Positions 50,481 through 57,837 of a stretch of DNA of 64,000 nt are shown one piece after another. This DNA is from Clostridium sp. D33t1_170424_F3 (GTDB lineage: Bacteria; Bacillota; Clostridia; Oscillospirales; Acutalibacteraceae): NCBI RefSeq assembly GCF_015667585.1, contig NZ_JADPEG010000011.1, forward strand, positions 62,001-126,000. The letters are read 5' to 3'. A program made the position numbers and the translations under genes. Within the stretch, counting starts at the first letter, position 1, and each line of letters starts with the position of its first letter. The notes below the pieces were generated by a model. The model saw only the letters and a program-made list of their open reading frames with translations. It did no database searches and was not told the origin of the DNA.

Positions 50481-50506
50481 GTAGTGTAACTTAATAATTA
50501 TACTAC
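50481..50506 (-). promoter_or_regulatory. Imperfect palindrome upstream of the lipoprotein gene
   Basis: GTAGTGTAA / TTATACTAC, 9-bp arms with one mismatch around an AT-rich centre, containing TATAAT (minus strand) as a possible -10. Probably the promoter/operator of the lipoprotein gene; it may alternatively be part of the phage attachment region. Confidence 0.4.
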
Positions 50507-50531
50507 CCAAAGGGCCTCAAGTAGAGCTATA

Positions 50532-50660
50532 TCACTGATAACCTCTATGTGCTAATTCCTCTGTACCGATATCGGTCAGAATTGCTTTCAATTCCGGATA
50601 AGGCATGGTGTAACGCTGGCTGAGGTAACGAAGAGATGCACCCAGCTCGCCATGCGGTCC
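50532..50660 (-). pseudogene. cotJC: cotJC, interrupted: middle fragment
   Basis: Reads GGPHGELGASLRYLSQRYTM, PYPELKAILTDIGTEELAH then RGYQ and stop. This is the segment of spore-coat manganese-catalase-like CotJC that follows QYGG; normal CotJC continues EELAH-MEM. The first 34 codons are at 53859-53969. So the gene is broken at both ends of this piece: on the right by the recombinase element, on the left by the prophage. The remaining C-terminal two thirds is not in the window. Confidence 0.85.
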
Positions 50661-50664
50661 TCCG
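50648..50664 (-). repeat. Element boundary repeat, recombinase side
   Basis: CGGAGGACCGCATGGCG on the minus strand. Identical to the repeat at 53867-53883 for 13 bases (GGACCGCATGGCG) and 16 of 17 overall. Candidate crossover site (attL/attR core). Confidence 0.75.
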
Positions 50665-50684
50665 CATAGCAAGGGGAGAGGAAA

Positions 50685-52076
50685 TCAGGCCTGATAGTGT
50701 ATTTCCAAGTGCTGGTTTTTAGAGTCAAACACGATGTATTTTATGAAGGCGCCTAATAAACGATTTTTACCCAATGGCGAAATATCAGGGTTTAATAGAA
50801 GTGACGGCAGTGTGTAGGTTTCTTCGCTATGAAAAGAAAGAGACAGATAGCACTTTTCCTGGAGCAGGGCAATTTGACTGCTTAATCGTTGCTTTTCTTC
50901 TTGATACTCTTCCAGTGTTTCAACACCGGACTCATATGCGCATCGCAGCCGGTCCAGTCTCTGTTGTTCTCTTTCAAGCTGAACCTGAAGAAATTTCTGA
51001 TCTTTTGAGCGGTCTGACAGATTCAGTGAAATTGAGCAGGTGTACAGATCTGTACAGCATACAGCGAGAACCATGCTCTCTAACTTCTGTATGGATATAC
51101 AGTGAGATACATTGCAGATACCGTGAGCATATGCTCGACATTGAAAGGAGCTGTGCGAAGATTTTACCAAACGTGCTCCGCAGTTGGAACAACGTACAAG
51201 GCCGGATAGTATCGTCGGTTCTGTCGTTTTGGTGCGCTTCCATTGCTTAGTCTGAAATTGATGGAGACGGTTCTGCACCTGCGTCCATATTTCAGGAGAA
51301 ATCAGAGCCTCATGGCGTCCGTCTGTGAGCAAGGCGGGCATATCCGATCCGCGTCCGGCGGTACCGTCCGTGTGCCATTGAATTTTACCTGCGTAGACCG
51401 GATTGTGAAGAATGTAACGAATTGCACGGCTTTCCCACAAATTCCCCTTAGTGGTGCGAATGCCCAATGCATTTAGGTACTGCGCGATTTCCCGGAAGGA
51501 TGCGCCGCCATTAAAACGGTGGAAAATAGACTGCACAACAGGGGCTGTTTCCGGGTCTGGCAGATAGGCTTTTTCCCGGATCATGTATCCGAACGCGGGA
51601 GGCGTCACCGGTTCTCCCCTGCTGACTTTTTCCTGCATGCCACGCTTTACTTCCTCCGCTAAATTGATGCTGTAGTATTCGTCCATGGCTTCAATGATCG
51701 CTTCCATGAGCATGGAGAGCTTGTCATCACCCAGCTGCTCTGTGACAGAAACGACGTCGATTCCCAGTTGTTTACGGAGCATGGATTTGTATACAATGCT
51801 GTCCCGGCGATTACGTGCAAACCGGCTGAATTTCCAAAGGATGATACAGTCGAATGGTTTTGGTTTCTGTTTGGCAATACCGATCATCTGCATAAAAGCC
51901 GGACGTTTTTCCGCTTTTTTTCCGCTGATTCCCTCTTCCTCTCGAAAAATATATTGCTCCGGAAGGGAAAATCCGTTTCGCTGCGCGTAATCCTGAATGA
52001 TTTTCAGCTGGCTGTCCGGGCTGTATTCCAACTGTCCATCCGTGGAGACGCGAATATAGGCTGCAGCAGTTTTCAT
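50685..52076 (-). CDS. Large serine recombinase
   Basis: 463 aa. Resolvase domain with catalytic serine in AAAYIRVSTDGQ (Ser 11), FDCIILWKFSRFARNRRDS helix; Recombinase domain (TPPAFGYMIREKAYLPDPET, SRAIRYILHNPVYAGKI), zinc ribbon CSNCGARL, and C-terminal coiled coil. Family used by phage integrases and by SpoIVCA-type sporulation recombinases. Its stop is 21 bases from the boundary repeat in cotJC, so it most likely catalyses insertion/excision of the 3.2-kb element. GAGGAGG precedes ATG 52076. Confidence 0.93.
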   Translation of the reverse strand: MKTAAAYIRVSTDGQLEYSPDSQLKIIQDYAQRNGFSLPEQYIFREEEGISGKKAEKRPAFMQMIGIAKQKPKPFDCIILWKFSRFARNRRDSIVYKSMLRKQLGIDVVSVTEQLGDDKLSMLMEAIIEAMDEYYSINLAEEVKRGMQEKVSRGEPVTPPAFGYMIREKAYLPDPETAPVVQSIFHRFNGGASFREIAQYLNALGIRTTKGNLWESRAIRYILHNPVYAGKIQWHTDGTAGRGSDMPALLTDGRHEALISPEIWTQVQNRLHQFQTKQWKRTKTTEPTILSGLVRCSNCGARLVKSSHSSFQCRAYAHGICNVSHCISIQKLESMVLAVCCTDLYTCSISLNLSDRSKDQKFLQVQLEREQQRLDRLRCAYESGVETLEEYQEEKQRLSSQIALLQEKCYLSLSFHSEETYTLPSLLLNPDISPLGKNRLLGAFIKYIVFDSKNQHLEIHYQA

Positions 52077-52096
52077 GGCTATCCCTCCTCGTTATC

Positions 52097-52112
52097 ATGT
52101 TTAATCAAACAT
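52097..52112. promoter_or_regulatory. Inverted repeat in divergent intergenic region
   Basis: ATGTTT-AATC-AAACAT, between the recombinase and the rightward 79-aa gene. A possible operator or part of both promoters; no clear -10/-35 boxes recognised. Confidence 0.35.
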
Positions 52113-52182
52113 TTGAGGGAATATGTAAAATTCTGCATAGGACAATCCGTAAAAAGAATACGCTTTTCCAGGAGGGATGCTT

Positions 52183-52422
52183 ATGGGGCAAAAAGGATTT
52201 ACTGCAACGGTTTTTATAGACAGAGGAGAAAAGACAACAAAGCTTGCTTCGTACTCTTTTCTCAGGGAGCCTTCGTCTCAAGGCGTCTATTGTTACAGGA
52301 TGGAAACGAGAGAAGAGACAACCTGTGAAGGGGATAGGGTGAAAATCAATCAAAAAATGGCGGAACATTTAAAGCCGGTTTTATGCCAATTAAAGGAAGA
52401 CGCCTTATGGAAAGAGAAATAG
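52183..52422 (+). CDS. Hypothetical protein of the recombinase element
   Basis: 79 aa. Beta-rich N-terminal half (GFTATVFIDRGEKTTKLASY). Divergent from the recombinase, strong GGAGGG 6 bases before ATG 52183; could be a recombination directionality factor by position, but there is no sequence support. Confidence 0.5.
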   Translation: MGQKGFTATVFIDRGEKTTKLASYSFLREPSSQGVYCYRMETREETTCEGDRVKINQKMAEHLKPVLCQLKEDALWKEK

Positions 52423-52457
52423 GAACTGCCGCAAATCACGCGACAGTTCCTATTTCT
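52415..52457. terminator. Bidirectional terminator
   Basis: AGAAATAGGAACTG / CAGTTCCTATTTCT, a perfect 14-bp stem between convergent genes; both stop codons lie in the arms. Confidence 0.85.
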
Positions 52458-52614
52458 AGTTCATAAGCAGTTCTACATATTGCTCCAGATCGTTGACGGA
52501 ACGGATTTCTTCAGACCGCATGCTGATTGCATCCTGCATAGCGGGGGGAAGCGAGCAAAAGTACAACTGTACATCGGGTGCTTCCTCGAAAAGGTCATCC
52601 AAGCTGTTGGCCAT
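52456..52614 (-). CDS. Small paralogous protein 3 (52 aa)
   Basis: MANSLDDLFEEAPDVQLYFC, then SLPPAMQDAISMRSEEIRS. Same plan as the 58-aa and 57-aa proteins nearby: DLxxLL, a Y-F/Y-xxLP turn, then VQ/MQ helix and a Ser-x-x-L helix. AGGAGGGATGTCAA precedes ATG 52614. Confidence 0.6.
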   Translation of the reverse strand: MANSLDDLFEEAPDVQLYFCSLPPAMQDAISMRSEEIRSVNDLEQYVELLMN

Positions 52615-52642
52615 TTGACATCCCTCCTGTTGCATCAAAGCG

Positions 52643-52819
52643 TCACATGTCTTCTTCTGTCTGAAAGCTGACGGCGAAGGCATGCAGATCGTCAATGGAA
52701 GAAATGCTGTCCGCTTTATATCCGAGTGTCTGCTTGACATCGTACGGAAGCAGGGAATAGTATTGGCATGCTTCATAGTCTTTGGACAGCAGTTGGTACA
52801 GGTCGGCATATTGTCCCAT
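52643..52819 (-). CDS. Small paralogous protein 2 (58 aa)
   Basis: MGQYADLYQLLSKDYEACQY then YSLLPYDVKQTLGYKADSI. Paralogue of the 57-aa protein at 53635. GGGGTGATGGTAAT precedes ATG 52819. It is in the same leftward group as sod. Confidence 0.6.
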   Translation of the reverse strand: MGQYADLYQLLSKDYEACQYYSLLPYDVKQTLGYKADSISSIDDLHAFAVSFQTEEDM

Positions 52820-52862
52820 ATTACCATCACCCCGCTTCTAGTTTTAGCAGGAAACGGTGCTT

Positions 52863-53492
52863 TTAACAGCCGAAACTTTTTTCAAAATTTTCTTCTACCT
52901 GTTTCCAATTGATCACAGAAAACCATCTGTCCACATATTCAGGCCTGCGATTTTGGTATTGCAGATAGTAAGCATGCTCCCATACATCCACAAGCAGCAG
53001 GGGACGCATGAAGTTGGGAAGAGGCGTATCCTGGTTCGGCGTTTTTACGACGTGCATGCGCCCTTCCGGGTCGACGACCAGCCAGGCCCAGCCGGAGCCA
53101 AACTGCGTGACTGCTGCATTTTTCATTTTTTCTTTCCAATCCTCGAAGGAACCAAAATAACGGTTGATTTCTTCCAGGAGTCTCTGCGAGGGGCGCGTAT
53201 CTTTTTCCGGGCCCATACAGCGAAAATACAACTGATGATTGTACACGCCGCCGGCGTTGTTACGCACGGGCGTACGGATGGCCTCCGGCAGGGAGTCTCC
53301 TTGAGAAATCAGCTTTTCCAGGCTCCAATCGTGATAATCCGGATACTTTTCCAGCGTTTTGTTTAAGTTATCCACGTACGTCTGTAAATGTTTATCGTGA
53401 TGAAAATGGAGCGTTTCCGCGTCGATCTGCGGTTCCAACGCATCGTATGCGTAGGGAAGAGGCTCCAGGGTGAATGGGTAATGCTGGCTCAT
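52863..53492 (-). CDS. sodA: Fe/Mn superoxide dismutase
   Basis: 209 aa. Metal ligands: His in TLHFHHDKHLQTYVDNLNK, His in NHQLYFRC, and DVWEHAYYLQYQNRR. FGSGWAWLVVDPEG is the usual active-site motif. Slightly unusual N-terminus (QHYPFTLEPLPYAYDALEP). Removes superoxide; SodA proteins are known to be associated with spore coats in Bacillus, so a coat role fits its position next to cotJ. AAAGGATGATTCC precedes ATG 53492. Confidence 0.93.
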   Translation of the reverse strand: MSQHYPFTLEPLPYAYDALEPQIDAETLHFHHDKHLQTYVDNLNKTLEKYPDYHDWSLEKLISQGDSLPEAIRTPVRNNAGGVYNHQLYFRCMGPEKDTRPSQRLLEEINRYFGSFEDWKEKMKNAAVTQFGSGWAWLVVDPEGRMHVVKTPNQDTPLPNFMRPLLLVDVWEHAYYLQYQNRRPEYVDRWFSVINWKQVEENFEKSFGC

Positions 53493-53634
53493 GGAATCAT
53501 CCTTTCTTTTTGTGATGGGTATTCCCTTTATAGTATGTTGCGGAGCATGCGTTTCATGCGAATGAACAAATATACAAACAGGAATGGCCCCGGAGGAAAA
53601 TTCCAGCCGGAGCCATCTTATTAAAAGCTGAAAG

Positions 53635-53808
53635 TCAGTTGTCACCACGCGTCAGCTTGTCCACATAATTGCACAGGCTTTCAAAGGAGTTTACACCGTC
53701 CGCGCGTTCGCTGATGGTTTCCTGTACGTAGGCCGGCAGGGTTTCAAAATATTGGCGCGCTTCGCCGTCGCTTTCCAGCAGGCTGTAAAGATCGCTGTAT
53801 TTCTGCAT
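53635..53808 (-). CDS. Small paralogous protein 1 (57 aa)
   Basis: MQKYSDLYSLLESDGEARQY, FETLPAYVQETISERADGVN, SFESLCNYVDKL. GGAGGTGATACGAAC precedes ATG 53808. Founder-like copy of three paralogues in the element. Function unknown; located next to spore-coat genes. Confidence 0.65.
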   Translation of the reverse strand: MQKYSDLYSLLESDGEARQYFETLPAYVQETISERADGVNSFESLCNYVDKLTRGDN

Positions 53809-53858
53809 GTTCGTATCACCTCCGCGCTTAGTCTTTACGAAAAAGAACGGAACATACA

Positions 53859-53969
53859 TCACGAACCGCCATGCGGTCCACCGTACTGCGAGATGATGAT
53901 TTTAGCAAGTGCGGCGTTCGGATTTTTAATTTTAATTGGGTATTGCAGCCTTTTTTCGTAAACCCACAT
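53859..53969 (-). pseudogene. cotJC: cotJC, interrupted: N-terminal fragment
   Basis: 36 codons: MWVYEKRLQYPIKIKNPNAA, LAKIIISQYGGPHG then GS and stop. MWVYEKRLQYPIKI is the standard CotJC start. ATG 53969 overlaps the cotJB stop (TAATG), as in an intact operon. CotJC sequence stops at the 13-bp boundary repeat; continuation is at 50532-50660. Confidence 0.9.
53867..53883 (-). repeat. Element boundary repeat, cotJB side
   Basis: CGGTGGACCGCATGGCG on the minus strand; partner of 50648-50664. Codes for Gly-Gly-Pro-His-Gly in cotJC. Confidence 0.75.
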
Positions 53970-54229
53970 TAGTTATCATCCTCCATTCCGGTTTCCCACG
54001 GCCACGGGCCGGTGATCCAGGCCCAGCGGCTTGTGTTGGAGCTGGTCTCGTGAAGAGGGCCGTATGCTGCTTCATATTGTGCGGTCAGTTCGTCCGCTTT
54101 TTTGCGGGCTTCGTCCAGTTTTCTCGCGGCGTCACAGTTGTTCGGATGGGAATCCAGGAAAAGGTGCAATTCCCACATGGAGAAACGCAGGGAGGAAATT
54201 TTACGCATCAGCATTTCCTGTTCGTTCAT
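53969..54229 (-). CDS. cotJB: Spore coat protein CotJB
   Basis: 86 aa. LMRKISSLRFSMWELHLFLD, SHPNNCDAARKL and the closing RWAWITGPWPWETG are CotJB signature features. Inner-coat component made with CotJA and CotJC in the mother cell. Overlaps cotJA by 4 bases. Confidence 0.92.
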   Translation of the reverse strand: MNEQEMLMRKISSLRFSMWELHLFLDSHPNNCDAARKLDEARKKADELTAQYEAAYGPLHETSSNTSRWAWITGPWPWETGMEDDN

Positions 54230-54423
54230 CTGGGCTCACCTCTCCTTCCATAAAACGGTTTGTTCAATTCCGGGAATATGGTGCCGTTGTCCAGGCCCTG
54301 TTCCGGCGTGTAAATGGTGCTGAACTGCTGAAAAGGCACGTAAGCCATTGCAGGCACGGTTACAGCCGGCAGAGGAGTCGGTTGGGCAAGATCACACATC
54401 TGCCCATTCATATTGTTGGCCAT
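54226..54423 (-). CDS. cotJA: Spore coat-associated protein CotJA
   Basis: 65 aa. TPEQGLDNGTIFPELNKPF is the conserved CotJA motif. First gene of the cotJ operon; AAAGGAGAG precedes ATG 54423. Confidence 0.92.
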   Translation of the reverse strand: MANNMNGQMCDLAQPTPLPAVTVPAMAYVPFQQFSTIYTPEQGLDNGTIFPELNKPFYGRRGEPR

Positions 54424-54491
54424 AGTGACTCTCCTTTCAAATGATTTTAGCGCATTCCAATTTGGAATGATATGGAGCTTATCCCATCTTC

Positions 54492-54499
54492 ATAGTATG
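54492..54499 (-). promoter_or_regulatory. Possible sporulation (sigma-E/K-type) -10 box of the cotJ operon
   Basis: CATACTAT on the minus strand, one base from the CATACAAT-type sigma-E -10, 69 bases before cotJA. The -35 is not clear. cotJ is a mother-cell operon in Bacillus. Confidence 0.35.
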
Positions 54500-54649
54500 C
54501 AGAGGGCAAGGACCCGGTGCCCTTTCGATACGCAAATTTCGCTTGTATATTTTGAAGAACTGTTATAAAATAAGAAAACAGTTGAAAAATAAAGGAAGAA
54601 AGAAAATATCCGCATACTTGTGCGGAGTGCAGAAATTTGAGGAACCGAT

Positions 54650-55714
54650 ATGGGGCGTAAAATACTGGAAGTTTTAAAAAAGAATCTGTTTGTTATTATT
54701 ACGATTGTTATATCCGCTGGCGTTCTGCTGTACTTTTTGTTTACCACCGATGGAATTACCGCGCTGGGACATATCGCATCCAGTATCCGCTTGGAGTGGC
54801 TTTTGGTGGTACTCGGCGCCATGGCGGGCGGCTGGGTGCTGGAAACCTATGTGCTCAACGTCTTTTGCAAGCACCTGTACCCAAATTGGCGATACGGGCA
54901 GTCCCTTCATGTGGCGATGGTCGGCCTGCTGTACAGCGCGTTGACGCCGTTTGCCACGGGTGGCCAGCCGATGCAGATGTACTCTATGAACAAGATGGGC
55001 ATGGATACCGGTAAAGCCGGCTCCATTGTGGCGATGAAAACGCTGACCTATCAGGCGATTATGGTGGTCTATGCGATGATTATGGTGGTGCTGCGTCTGG
55101 GGTATTTTCAGCGGAATGTCAGCAATTTTTCGTTTGTCACGATTATTGGCCTGGTTACCAACGGGACGTTTATTCTGGCGGTTACGCTGTTTATGCTGAG
55201 CGAAAAGGCGACCAACCGCTTTTTGCGTTTTGTTATGCGTACACTTTACCGGTTCCGCTTCTGCAAGCATCCGGTTGCAAAGTATAAAAAATGGCATAGT
55301 CAATTGAAGATGTTTCACGACAGTGCCCGGACGATGGGAACCTCTCCGAAGGTCTATTTACAGGCGGGCTTTTTTACCGTGGTGCAAATTACCCTGGCGG
55401 GTTTGATTCCCTACTTCATTTTCCGCAGCTTTGGCTTGACAGGAAATCCGGAGGCGACCGTCCTCACCATGCTGGCGGCACAGACCTTTGTGACGATGGT
55501 TTCCGCCTTTATTCCGCTGCCGGGTTCCTCCGGTGGGGCGGAAGGCAGTTTTTACCTGTTTTTCGGCATGTTCTTCGGGCCGACGATCATTCCCGCTATT
55601 ATGCTATGGCGGCTTGTCACATATTATGCGAATATCCTGTTCGGCTGTGTTTCCGCCTCCATGGGACGCAAAAAGTATTTGCCGGATGAGGAGAACCCCG
55701 CGAAAATGCAATAG
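54650..55714 (+). CDS. Lysylphosphatidylglycerol synthase-type membrane protein (UPF0104/YbhN-like)
   Basis: 354 aa with about eight hydrophobic segments (FVIITIVISAGVLLYFLF, LLVVLGAMAGGWVLETYVL and others). LTPFATGGQPMQMYSMNK and PLPGSSGGAEGSFYLFFG are hallmarks of the MprF-flippase-like/UPF0104 family. No C-terminal aminoacyl-transferase domain, so probably a lipid flippase. GAGGAACCGAT precedes ATG 54650; a terminator follows. Host gene. Confidence 0.85.
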   Translation: MGRKILEVLKKNLFVIITIVISAGVLLYFLFTTDGITALGHIASSIRLEWLLVVLGAMAGGWVLETYVLNVFCKHLYPNWRYGQSLHVAMVGLLYSALTPFATGGQPMQMYSMNKMGMDTGKAGSIVAMKTLTYQAIMVVYAMIMVVLRLGYFQRNVSNFSFVTIIGLVTNGTFILAVTLFMLSEKATNRFLRFVMRTLYRFRFCKHPVAKYKKWHSQLKMFHDSARTMGTSPKVYLQAGFFTVVQITLAGLIPYFIFRSFGLTGNPEATVLTMLAAQTFVTMVSAFIPLPGSSGGAEGSFYLFFGMFFGPTIIPAIMLWRLVTYYANILFGCVSASMGRKKYLPDEENPAKMQ

Positions 55715-55744
55715 AAAAAAGGGAGCCAATTGGCTCCCTTTTTT
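55715..55744 (+). terminator. Intrinsic terminator
   Basis: AAAAAAGGGAGCCA / TGGCTCCCTTTTTT, fully self-complementary with a minimal loop. Confidence 0.9.
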
Positions 55745-55786
55745 CGTAGGAACAGGAAAGTTTACAATTTGTTTTCACCCCTTCGG

Positions 55787-55815
55787 TTGAAAAAAGAAAG
55801 GAGCTGCACTATACT
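55787..55815 (+). promoter_or_regulatory. Promoter of the MltG-like gene
   Basis: TTGAAA (55787-55792), 17 bases, TATACT (55810-55815), 42 bases upstream of the start codon. Confidence 0.65.
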
Positions 55816-55856
55816 GAACCTGAACGAAATGGAATTTTTGGTAAGGAGTGTTTGTT

Positions 55857-56975
55857 TTGCAGAAAATATGGTTCAAAAGAGGATTGGCATTGGCGCTATG
55901 CCTGCTGTGCGCGGGCGGTGCGGCCGTTTATACGCCGCCGGTGACAGCAGACGCAGCTGTTTCCGTTGCGGCGGCAAGCCCGGTGATTCGTCTGGATACT
56001 GCGAGTTGTGAGCTGAAAACAACGGCGCAGAAGTATTATCTGGCGGTCACTGTCACGCCGGACCGCGGCACGCCGCCGGACGCGGTTTCGTCCAATCCGG
56101 ACGTAGCTGTTGGAAAATATGTGAAGAAGTCCGGCAGCAATTATCTGTATGAGATCAGCGGATTAAAAGAGGGTCTGGCAACCATCTATCTGCGGTATGC
56201 CAATACGGAAAATATGCTGGCAGTCAAGGTAGGGGATGAGAAAGGGACGGTCGATGTCCGCGTCCCGGAGGGTTCAACCCTGCGTGAGGTGGCGCAGACG
56301 CTGGAACGCAGCGGCGTTTGTACCATGAAAGCCGTTTTCGATGCGGCAAACAGCAACGCGTTTGACAGTTATCCCTTTATTTCTTCCATTCCCAATGCGG
56401 ATAGCCGTTATTACAAGCTGGAAGGTTACCTCTATCCGGATACCTACAATTTCTGGAAGGGGCAGAATGTGGAGAGCGTACTGAAGACCATGCTCAGCAA
56501 TTTCCAGACAAAGACGGCAACGATTAACTGGCAGAACAGCGCGGGGCTGACAAAAGAACAGGTGCTCACTCTGGCGTCCCTGGTGCAGCGGGAAGGTACC
56601 GCAACGGATATGACGAACGTTTCTTCCGTGTTCCACAACCGCCTGAAATCCGGCAGCAGTGTAAATGTGTACCGCCTGCAGGCGGATTCCACCATGTACT
56701 ATCCATACCGGGCGAAAGGTAATGTGCCTTCTCAGTTCCCGGATTTCCACAGCACCTATAATACCTACAACTTTGAGGGCCTGATGCCCGGCCCGATCTG
56801 CAATCCGAGCCTGACGGCTATTCAGGCGGCGCTGAATCCGGCGTCTACCAACTATTATTATTTCTGCCACTCGGCGGCGGGCAGCTCCTATTTTGCATCG
56901 ACGCTGGAGCAGCACAATGCAAATCTGGTTACAGCGGGACTGCGCGCGGCAAATGCGGGTTCTGTGACTGCATAA
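55857..56975 (+). CDS. mltG: MltG/YceG-like endolytic transglycosylase
   Basis: About 372 aa. Signal/anchor GLALALCLLCAGGAAVY; a beta domain with Ig-like character (res 40-120); VRVPEGSTLREVAQTLERSG, YKLEGYLYPDTYNFW and catalytic ASLVQREGTATDM (Glu), ending NPASTNYYYFCHSAAGSSYF as in YceG. Cleaves nascent glycan strands. TTG 55857 follows AAGGAG by 8 bases; GTG 55848 is too close. The extra N-terminal domain is unusual for MltG. Confidence 0.88.
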   Translation: MQKIWFKRGLALALCLLCAGGAAVYTPPVTADAAVSVAAASPVIRLDTASCELKTTAQKYYLAVTVTPDRGTPPDAVSSNPDVAVGKYVKKSGSNYLYEISGLKEGLATIYLRYANTENMLAVKVGDEKGTVDVRVPEGSTLREVAQTLERSGVCTMKAVFDAANSNAFDSYPFISSIPNADSRYYKLEGYLYPDTYNFWKGQNVESVLKTMLSNFQTKTATINWQNSAGLTKEQVLTLASLVQREGTATDMTNVSSVFHNRLKSGSSVNVYRLQADSTMYYPYRAKGNVPSQFPDFHSTYNTYNFEGLMPGPICNPSLTAIQAALNPASTNYYYFCHSAAGSSYFASTLEQHNANLVTAGLRAANAGSVTA

Positions 56976-56992
56976 GGAAATGGATAAAATCG

Positions 56993-57031
56993 AAAAGGAG
57001 GCCTATCCAGTATCTGGATGGGCCTCCTTTT
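56993..57031. terminator. Terminator between convergent mltG and gltB genes
   Basis: AAAAGGAGGCC / GGCCTCCTTTT with an inner CCAG/CTGG stem; can serve both directions. Confidence 0.85.
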
Positions 57032-57079
57032 CGGTCATTTATCAAGATAGTATGAGAGAAAAGAAACTTATAAGCGATG

Positions 57080-57805
57080 TTAGAGATAAGTGGTATAAAG
57101 CGCCTTGTATGGGTTGCTCGTATTGGGGCGAAGGACCTGGAATCCTTTGGAAAGGATTTTCGGCTTTTCCACACCGAAGTGCTCGCAGAATGCATTCAGA
57201 TAACCGTCGATTGCCGCCAGATCGCCTTTGCTGGCGGGGGCGGCGGCCACCTGCTCCGGCAGATCCTCCGGAAGTTCGTCACAGCGCAGATAAATCGCTC
57301 CGCCGTGCATACCGGTGCCGCACAGGCTGCCCACCGGCGTCTTTTTGTTGGAACCGAGGCCCAGAACGATGATTGTACCGCCGGCCTGGTATTCACCGAG
57401 GAAGCTTCCGGCTTCTCCGCCGACAACCAGAACGGGCTGCTGGTCCTGATACGCTTTCATGTGGATGCCGGCGCGGTATCCCACATTGCCGCGCACATAA
57501 ATTTTGCCGCCGCGCATACCGTAGCCGGTGGCGTCCCCGCAGGAGCCGCGGACGATGATCTCGCCGTCATTCATGGTATCCCCGGTGGCGTCCTGTGCGT
57601 TGCCGCAGACCAGGATTTTGCCGCCGTCCAGATAAGCGCCCAGCGCATTGCCGGGTACGCCGTTGATGGTGATCTCTTTGCCGCTCATGCCGCTGCCGAT
57701 ATAGCGCTGCCCCATGCAGTGCTCCAGCGTAATGATACGATCCGAGGATTCCCGTATCTGATTGTTTAATATTTGAAAATGCAGGTCTTCCGCATTGATA
57801 TACAT
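57080..57805 (-). CDS. Glutamate synthase, GXGXG (third) domain subunit
   Basis: 241 aa. Repeated G-x-x-G-x-x-G turns of the GltB C-terminal beta-helix: YIGSGMSGKEITINGVPGN, GKILVCGNAQDATGDTMNDG, EIIVRGSCGDATGYGMRGGK, YVRGNVGYRAGIHM. It is one of three separate proteins that equal GltB of bacteria, the archaeal-type arrangement. AAAGGATGAACAG precedes ATG 57805. Downstream of the small Cys-cluster gene. Confidence 0.92.
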   Translation of the reverse strand: MYINAEDLHFQILNNQIRESSDRIITLEHCMGQRYIGSGMSGKEITINGVPGNALGAYLDGGKILVCGNAQDATGDTMNDGEIIVRGSCGDATGYGMRGGKIYVRGNVGYRAGIHMKAYQDQQPVLVVGGEAGSFLGEYQAGGTIIVLGLGSNKKTPVGSLCGTGMHGGAIYLRCDELPEDLPEQVAAAPASKGDLAAIDGYLNAFCEHFGVEKPKILSKGFQVLRPNTSNPYKALYTTYL

Positions 57806-57837
57806 TTCTGTTCATCCTTTCGTGCCACTGTCTGCTA

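Larger units (their letters stand above)
1..50546. mobile_element. PBSX/Xkd-like contractile-tailed prophage, right part (left end outside window)
   Basis: Continuous phage gene order: recombination/replication, terminase, portal, protease, capsid, sheath, tube, tape measure, baseplate, fibre, endolysin, holin, then accessory genes. Sheath and tube proteins show a contractile tail. The right limit is put near 50546 because leftward-reading cotJC sequence, complete up to its Ala-His codons, begins there. The left boundary, integrase and repressor are not in view, so size is unknown but at least 50.5 kb. Gene content is intact with no obvious decay. Confidence 0.9.
50648..53883. mobile_element. 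3.2-kb serine-recombinase element interrupting cotJC
   Basis: Bounded by direct repeats of cotJC sequence; contents: recombinase (leftward), one rightward gene, three small paralogous genes and superoxide dismutase (leftward). Removing it would join codons for QYGGPHG to ELGASLRYL in frame. Its direction and small size recall skin-like sporulation elements. Whether the sod and small genes are original cargo is inferred from the boundary repeats. Confidence 0.75.

Noticed and set aside
50685-52076. Serine recombinase as integrase of the large prophage
   Set aside because: It lies beyond the cotJC middle fragment, outside the phage boundary, and within its own 13-bp repeat-bounded element. A role in prophage excision in trans cannot be excluded.
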